Assembly (NCBI GenBank): GCA_003560935.1
Contig: PWJF01000454.1
Span: 1 to 17,700, forward strand
Direction of reading: 5' to 3'
DNA from: Ignavibacteriales bacterium
Lineage (GTDB): Bacteria; Bacteroidota; Ignavibacteria; T3Sed10-11
Length of the DNA stretch: 17,700 bases
Made by a program: the position numbers and the translations under genes. The notes under the pieces are model-generated. The model had not been told where the DNA came from and searched no databases. It saw only the letters and a list, made by a program, of their open reading frames with translations. This document shows, in pieces, positions 14,443-17,700 of the stretch. Each line of letters begins with the position of its first letter. The stretch's first letter is position 1.

Positions 14443-17406
14443 TTATCGAAGAATTCTTAATGATATCATAAACTCATCCGTCATCGACCCGCCCTGTTCG
14501 AATGCAGCGGCGTAACCGAACGATAAGGTAGATTCCAATACCGAGAATATAACAAGTTTAAAATCAAGTTGCGAACCGAAATTAAAAACTCTTCGCTGCA
14601 ATGCAGAATCATCGATGTTTGTAATTATTCCGGATGTAAAAAACGTTAATTGTGACCAGTTAGAATAGAGACTAACAAATCCAAATCGTCGGAAGCGAAC
14701 GGGAGGTAACGTCCACTCAACAAGAAGTTTGCCGTAATTGGTACCCCCTATCGAGTTTAAATCGACTCCCGGGAAACTATAATACTCCCGATATCTCCGA
14801 AAGGATAAATGATCGACCCAGTTGTTTCCGAAACCGCCAAAGTAGAAATTAGCAAGAGGTTCCGATCGATCGCCCAAAGAATATCCTGCCGATGATCGAA
14901 ACCAAATAGAGGAATGCCGGATAGGAAGAGCAATACCATAATCAAAATTGGAAAACACGCGGGGATACAATGTACCGGATGCGTAATTGAAATATGATGT
15001 TGCCTGCCAGCGGTATCCTTTTTCATTATCAACCGCTCCGAGAGAATGGAGAAAGTACTGGTAATTAAGACTGGCTGTCGCAATCAGGAAGTCAGGAATT
15101 CTCACCTCTATGTTCTGGAATTCCGGCAGTTGCTCCATACCACCGTAATATGCGGCGTTGAGAGTGTAATTCATAATACGCGGGACATCATAAATAATCG
15201 ATCCGCGGTAGTTCATACCGACAGTATAGCCTTTCCGGCTCGTCTTGGTCGGACCGAAAAGATCGTAGAAATCATCGGCATTATAACTGCCAAATAATTT
15301 CCACCGTCCAACATTGTAATTGAGTGTCGCATGAATTCGCTCCTCGATATCAAGACGAGTATTTGGTGTATAGGAAATACTAAGGTCGAGTTTATTAAGC
15401 AGTATCGGATCTTTAAAGTCGAATCTCATTCCAACGTTGATATAGTCAGCATATCCTCTCACGGTCGGATACGCCGAGATTAATCCTATATTTCTCACCG
15501 GTGAATAATCCCCACGATAATGAATAATTTCATCTACATCGATGTGCTCGGGGTTCGATGTCGGAAGGAACCAATCCTTGACAATTGGTTTTTGCATGAC
15601 CACTTCATGACCGAGAAAACTTATGGAACTGATTCGTTCCTGTCGCTCATCCGCAAGCTTCACCGGGAGAAATCCATTACCCGTATATAGGAACGCGATG
15701 AGAGAATCCTCCGAGGAGGGAAGAGGCCTGAAAAATCCCGTCTCCGCATTTGTGAGCCACTCCAATTTTTCATATTCGATATCATACCGAACAATATTTG
15801 AAACACCGCTGTAATATGTCGATCCGTAAAGATATCTGCCGTCAGGAGAATAAGTAAAGTTTGATGGGATATTTTCCTCAAAATTATATAAGGTGCGGTA
15901 TGAAAACTCATTCTTGAGAAGTTGATTGGTTTCCATTAAAATGAGTTTATGATTTCCACTAACATCAAATACAGCGGCAATGAGAAACTTACCATCCGGC
16001 GATATGTCAATATCGAATACCACCTCTACAAAGTCCATTGTGTGAACTCTGTTCCATTCATCATACGGATAGGGTATTCTGACGATCGATGAATAACCTC
16101 CTGAATGGCGTACTCCCCAGAGTGACCGGTCGACAGGATTGAACGTTACATCACCGGTACGAACGTCAAGGGGACCACTACTTTTCATCAAACGTTTCGA
16201 TTTTCGTGTATCGACATTCACTGCATTCAGGTGTCGCCACCCGTGGTTATTTGTTGTATAAAAAATTGTGCCGGACTCTTTGTCGTAAGCGAGAGAACTT
16301 ACAAAAAACATAGCGGCACCGTCAATGTCAGTGATCCGCCTAATCGAACCGTCATCGGGATTCATTGCGGCAATATGGGCTACCTGTCCGGGATAACTGA
16401 TCGCGGCATAAATCTCATTGCGCTCCTGGTCGTAGAACGCACGTGAAATCGCTCCGAGAGGTCGGTTCGAGATCGGGCGACCATGAGTTACCGGATTCTC
16501 TCTAATTCGTTCGAGATTAGCACGCTGCCACTTATGTTCCCATTCAATCCATTCGGACCAGGCATCGTCAAGCGATTTTCCGAAAACATCCCTGAATTGA
16601 GAAGCATAATACCGCTTGCTGCCGTCAGTCCGCGAAACCCAGCGGATAAGTTTTTCAGGTTCATACGTAAGAGCGAGATAGGACATAAATCGAGTACCAT
16701 AGAGATAGGAATTAACGCCGACCTGAAAATCAATTGTCGTTCCTTCCGACTCGAGTCCGACTGCATCATAGATGTGACTGCCGTCTCTGACCATCGTGCG
16801 GAACACCATCTCGTCATATGCTCCCTGAGCGCGACCAATACCTCCTGCCATCCATGTTTCAATAAATATAGCAATTCCTTCATGATACCACCGTGGAGAA
16901 TAGCGGCGGGGAGTCGTTAAATAACCATATAATAATGAGACCGGGTCCTCATTGTTTGGAGTTACTTTTCCGAAAAAGAGAGATCTGTAAAATCTGTCGG
17001 ATCGAGACGCCATATCTAGGGCGACAATGTGAACCAGTTCATGATTCATTAAACCTGTTAATCGTTCACCTTTCGGGTTCGTCTCAAAGGCAAAATGAAG
17101 CGGAGACAACCCGAGCATAATAAAATTATGGGGTATCGATGTAGCCCCGGCGTTGCCGTAATCGCTGAAATCTTCCACGAGAACGGTTATTTCTTCGTTT
17201 AAATTATAATTGAATAAGTCTTTGTGGAACCGGAGTGCATTTTCAAAACTCCTTATAAGATGGGGAACTATATACGAATGCCCGCGGTCATAATAGATCA
17301 GATGCATATTATCTGTTTGAACAGACTGAAACTGGGCGGGGGCTGCTATCACATATAGGAACTGTACCGCAAAAAGATATAGTAAATATCTTATATTTAA
17401 TTTCAT
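14443..17406 (-). CDS. Secreted metalloprotease / beta-propeller / beta-barrel envelope protein
   Basis: From ATG 17406 the product is 987 residues with a signal peptide ending near APAQF; TTG at 17418 is 1 nt from AGGAG and unlikely. AGGAG lies 13 nt before the ATG. Residues about 30-310 are a gluzincin (peptidase MA-like) domain with HELVH (122-126) and a downstream third ligand Glu176 in WYHEGIAIF. Residues about 325-620 are a TolB/PD40-type beta-propeller (repeats such as ISPDGKFLIAAVFD and YSPDGRYLYGST). Residues about 690-987 alternate polar and aromatic strands like an outer-membrane surface-antigen/BamA-type barrel, with GRWKLFGSYNADDFYDLFGP and a strand-rich C-terminus. It is thus a candidate outer-membrane protease with its body in the periplasm. 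Head of the unit with PrsW and STAS. Confidence 0.85.
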   Translation of the reverse strand: MKLNIRYLLYLFAVQFLYVIAAPAQFQSVQTDNMHLIYYDRGHSYIVPHLIRSFENALRFHKDLFNYNLNEEITVLVEDFSDYGNAGATSIPHNFIMLGLSPLHFAFETNPKGERLTGLMNHELVHIVALDMASRSDRFYRSLFFGKVTPNNEDPVSLLYGYLTTPRRYSPRWYHEGIAIFIETWMAGGIGRAQGAYDEMVFRTMVRDGSHIYDAVGLESEGTTIDFQVGVNSYLYGTRFMSYLALTYEPEKLIRWVSRTDGSKRYYASQFRDVFGKSLDDAWSEWIEWEHKWQRANLERIRENPVTHGRPISNRPLGAISRAFYDQERNEIYAAISYPGQVAHIAAMNPDDGSIRRITDIDGAAMFFVSSLAYDKESGTIFYTTNNHGWRHLNAVNVDTRKSKRLMKSSGPLDVRTGDVTFNPVDRSLWGVRHSGGYSSIVRIPYPYDEWNRVHTMDFVEVVFDIDISPDGKFLIAAVFDVSGNHKLILMETNQLLKNEFSYRTLYNFEENIPSNFTYSPDGRYLYGSTYYSGVSNIVRYDIEYEKLEWLTNAETGFFRPLPSSEDSLIAFLYTGNGFLPVKLADERQERISSISFLGHEVVMQKPIVKDWFLPTSNPEHIDVDEIIHYRGDYSPVRNIGLISAYPTVRGYADYINVGMRFDFKDPILLNKLDLSISYTPNTRLDIEERIHATLNYNVGRWKLFGSYNADDFYDLFGPTKTSRKGYTVGMNYRGSIIYDVPRIMNYTLNAAYYGGMEQLPEFQNIEVRIPDFLIATASLNYQYFLHSLGAVDNEKGYRWQATSYFNYASGTLYPRVFSNFDYGIALPIRHSSIWFRSSAGYSLGDRSEPLANFYFGGFGNNWVDHLSFRRYREYYSFPGVDLNSIGGTNYGKLLVEWTLPPVRFRRFGFVSLYSNWSQLTFFTSGIITNIDDSALQRRVFNFGSQLDFKLVIFSVLESTLSFGYAAAFEQGGSMTDEFMISLRILR

Positions 17407-17465
17407 GGGAATAGCCAAACTCCTGTCATTGCTAAAATGTTTAAGCGGGGTATCAAAATAAAAAG

Positions 17466-17501
17466 AAGTAAATGCCGCAGATTCTTGTGCGGCATTTACT
17501 T
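17466..17501 (-). terminator. Strong intrinsic terminator
   Basis: AAGTAAATGCCGCA (17466-17479) and TGCGGCATTTACTT (17488-17501) form a perfect 14-bp stem with an 8-nt loop. On the minus strand it is followed by CTTTTTATTTTG, a good T run. It lies about 70 bp after the stop of the repeat-protein gene and upstream of the large metalloprotease gene, so it ends the former transcript. Confidence 0.85.
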
Positions 17502-17571
17502 ATGAGCGTATAACAATCTTTTTACGGGATAAAATATTTGGATACTACGATTGTTATAAGTTGAAAACAGT

Positions 17572-17700
17572 TTAGTCTCTTATTAATTGACGTAAGTTGT
17601 CGCTTGCAGCCAATTGACGAAAGTTGTCGTCTATCACCAACTGACGGAAATCATTATTCGCAACCAACTGACGGTAGTTGTCATCCGCAACCAGTTGACG
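17572..17700 (-). CDS. 3' end of a nine-residue tandem-repeat protein, 5' part missing
   Basis: The minus strand reads in one frame from the window edge to TAA at 17574-17572, giving 42 residues built of repeats: RQLVADDNY, RQLVANNDF, RQLVIDDNF, RQLAASDNL, then RQLIRD. Consensus is RQLvxxDNf, with R-Q-L invariant and an aromatic or leucine at position 9. I recognise no named family. The 27-bp DNA unit diverges at third codon positions while the protein repeat stays, which indicates selection on the protein. It is followed by the 14-bp terminator hairpin. The length, start and N-terminal domain lie outside the window, so localisation and role are unknown. Confidence 0.75.
   Translation of the reverse strand, partial: RQLVADDNYRQLVANNDFRQLVIDDNFRQLAASDNLRQLIRD
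17575..17700 (-). repeat. 27-bp tandem repeats (at least four full units)
   Basis: Four full imperfect 27-bp units plus a partial one, each starting CGTCA(A/G)(C/T)TG on the minus strand (17700-17674, 17673-17647, 17646-17620, 17619-17593, then 17592-17575). They are in-frame coding repeats of the gene described above and continue beyond the window. Confidence 0.85.

Noticed and set aside
16483..16920. 145-codon plus-strand frame
   Set aside because: Lies fully inside the metalloprotease gene on the opposite strand, where the protein matches known domains; no ribosome site or protein-like pattern.
17575..17700. Regular repeats that could suggest a CRISPR array
   Set aside because: Units are 27-bp tandem copies without unique spacers and translate in frame as a nine-residue repeat.

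Overview
The window looks like chromosomal DNA of a diderm (Gram-negative) bacterium of moderate GC content with AT-rich intergenic DNA. This rests on lipoprotein and Sec signal peptides, one Tat signal peptide, and a large secreted protein that ends in an outer-membrane-type beta-barrel. I cannot fix the phylum. No rRNA, tRNA, CRISPR array, phage or insertion sequence was seen.

Left part (1-6220). A secreted M1-like peptidase (minus strand, cut by the window edge) is divergent from a lipoprotein alpha/beta hydrolase with a TPR-like tail. Next come an S41-type PDZ protease and a small cupin. Between and after these lie several decayed genes: a bacterial-PH-like frame with two stops (2753-3025), a 32-codon stub ending in a Zn-protease HExxH (4790-4888), a DUF4870/Tic20-like frame with no good start and no C-terminus (about 5250-5531), and a TetR-family remnant (6021-6221). 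Two copies of a likely TetR operator lie upstream of the TetR remnant. The stretch reads as a patch of gene decay.

Middle part (6164-12593). A minus-strand group holds a DEAD-box RNA helicase (RhlE-like), a cyclase-family hydrolase and an iron-sulfur protein (Fer4_19-type domain plus CDGSH domain). Divergent from it is a plus-strand pair: an AmrS-type radical SAM enzyme carrying a Tat signal peptide, and 13 nt later a 745-residue membrane protein with a spermidine-synthase-like domain between two transmembrane blocks.

Right part (12611-17700), all on the minus strand. A 93-residue orphan protein comes first in coordinate order. It is followed by a compact set transcribed right to left: a secreted metalloprotease/beta-propeller/beta-barrel protein, a PrsW-family intramembrane protease with a long cytosolic tail, and a STAS-domain anti-anti-sigma-type protein that ends at an intrinsic terminator. 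This set could be an envelope-sensing and signalling unit; that is inference. At the right edge, upstream of a strong terminator hairpin, is the 3' end of a gene made of tandem nine-residue repeats (27-bp DNA repeats). It is the least explained feature in the window.
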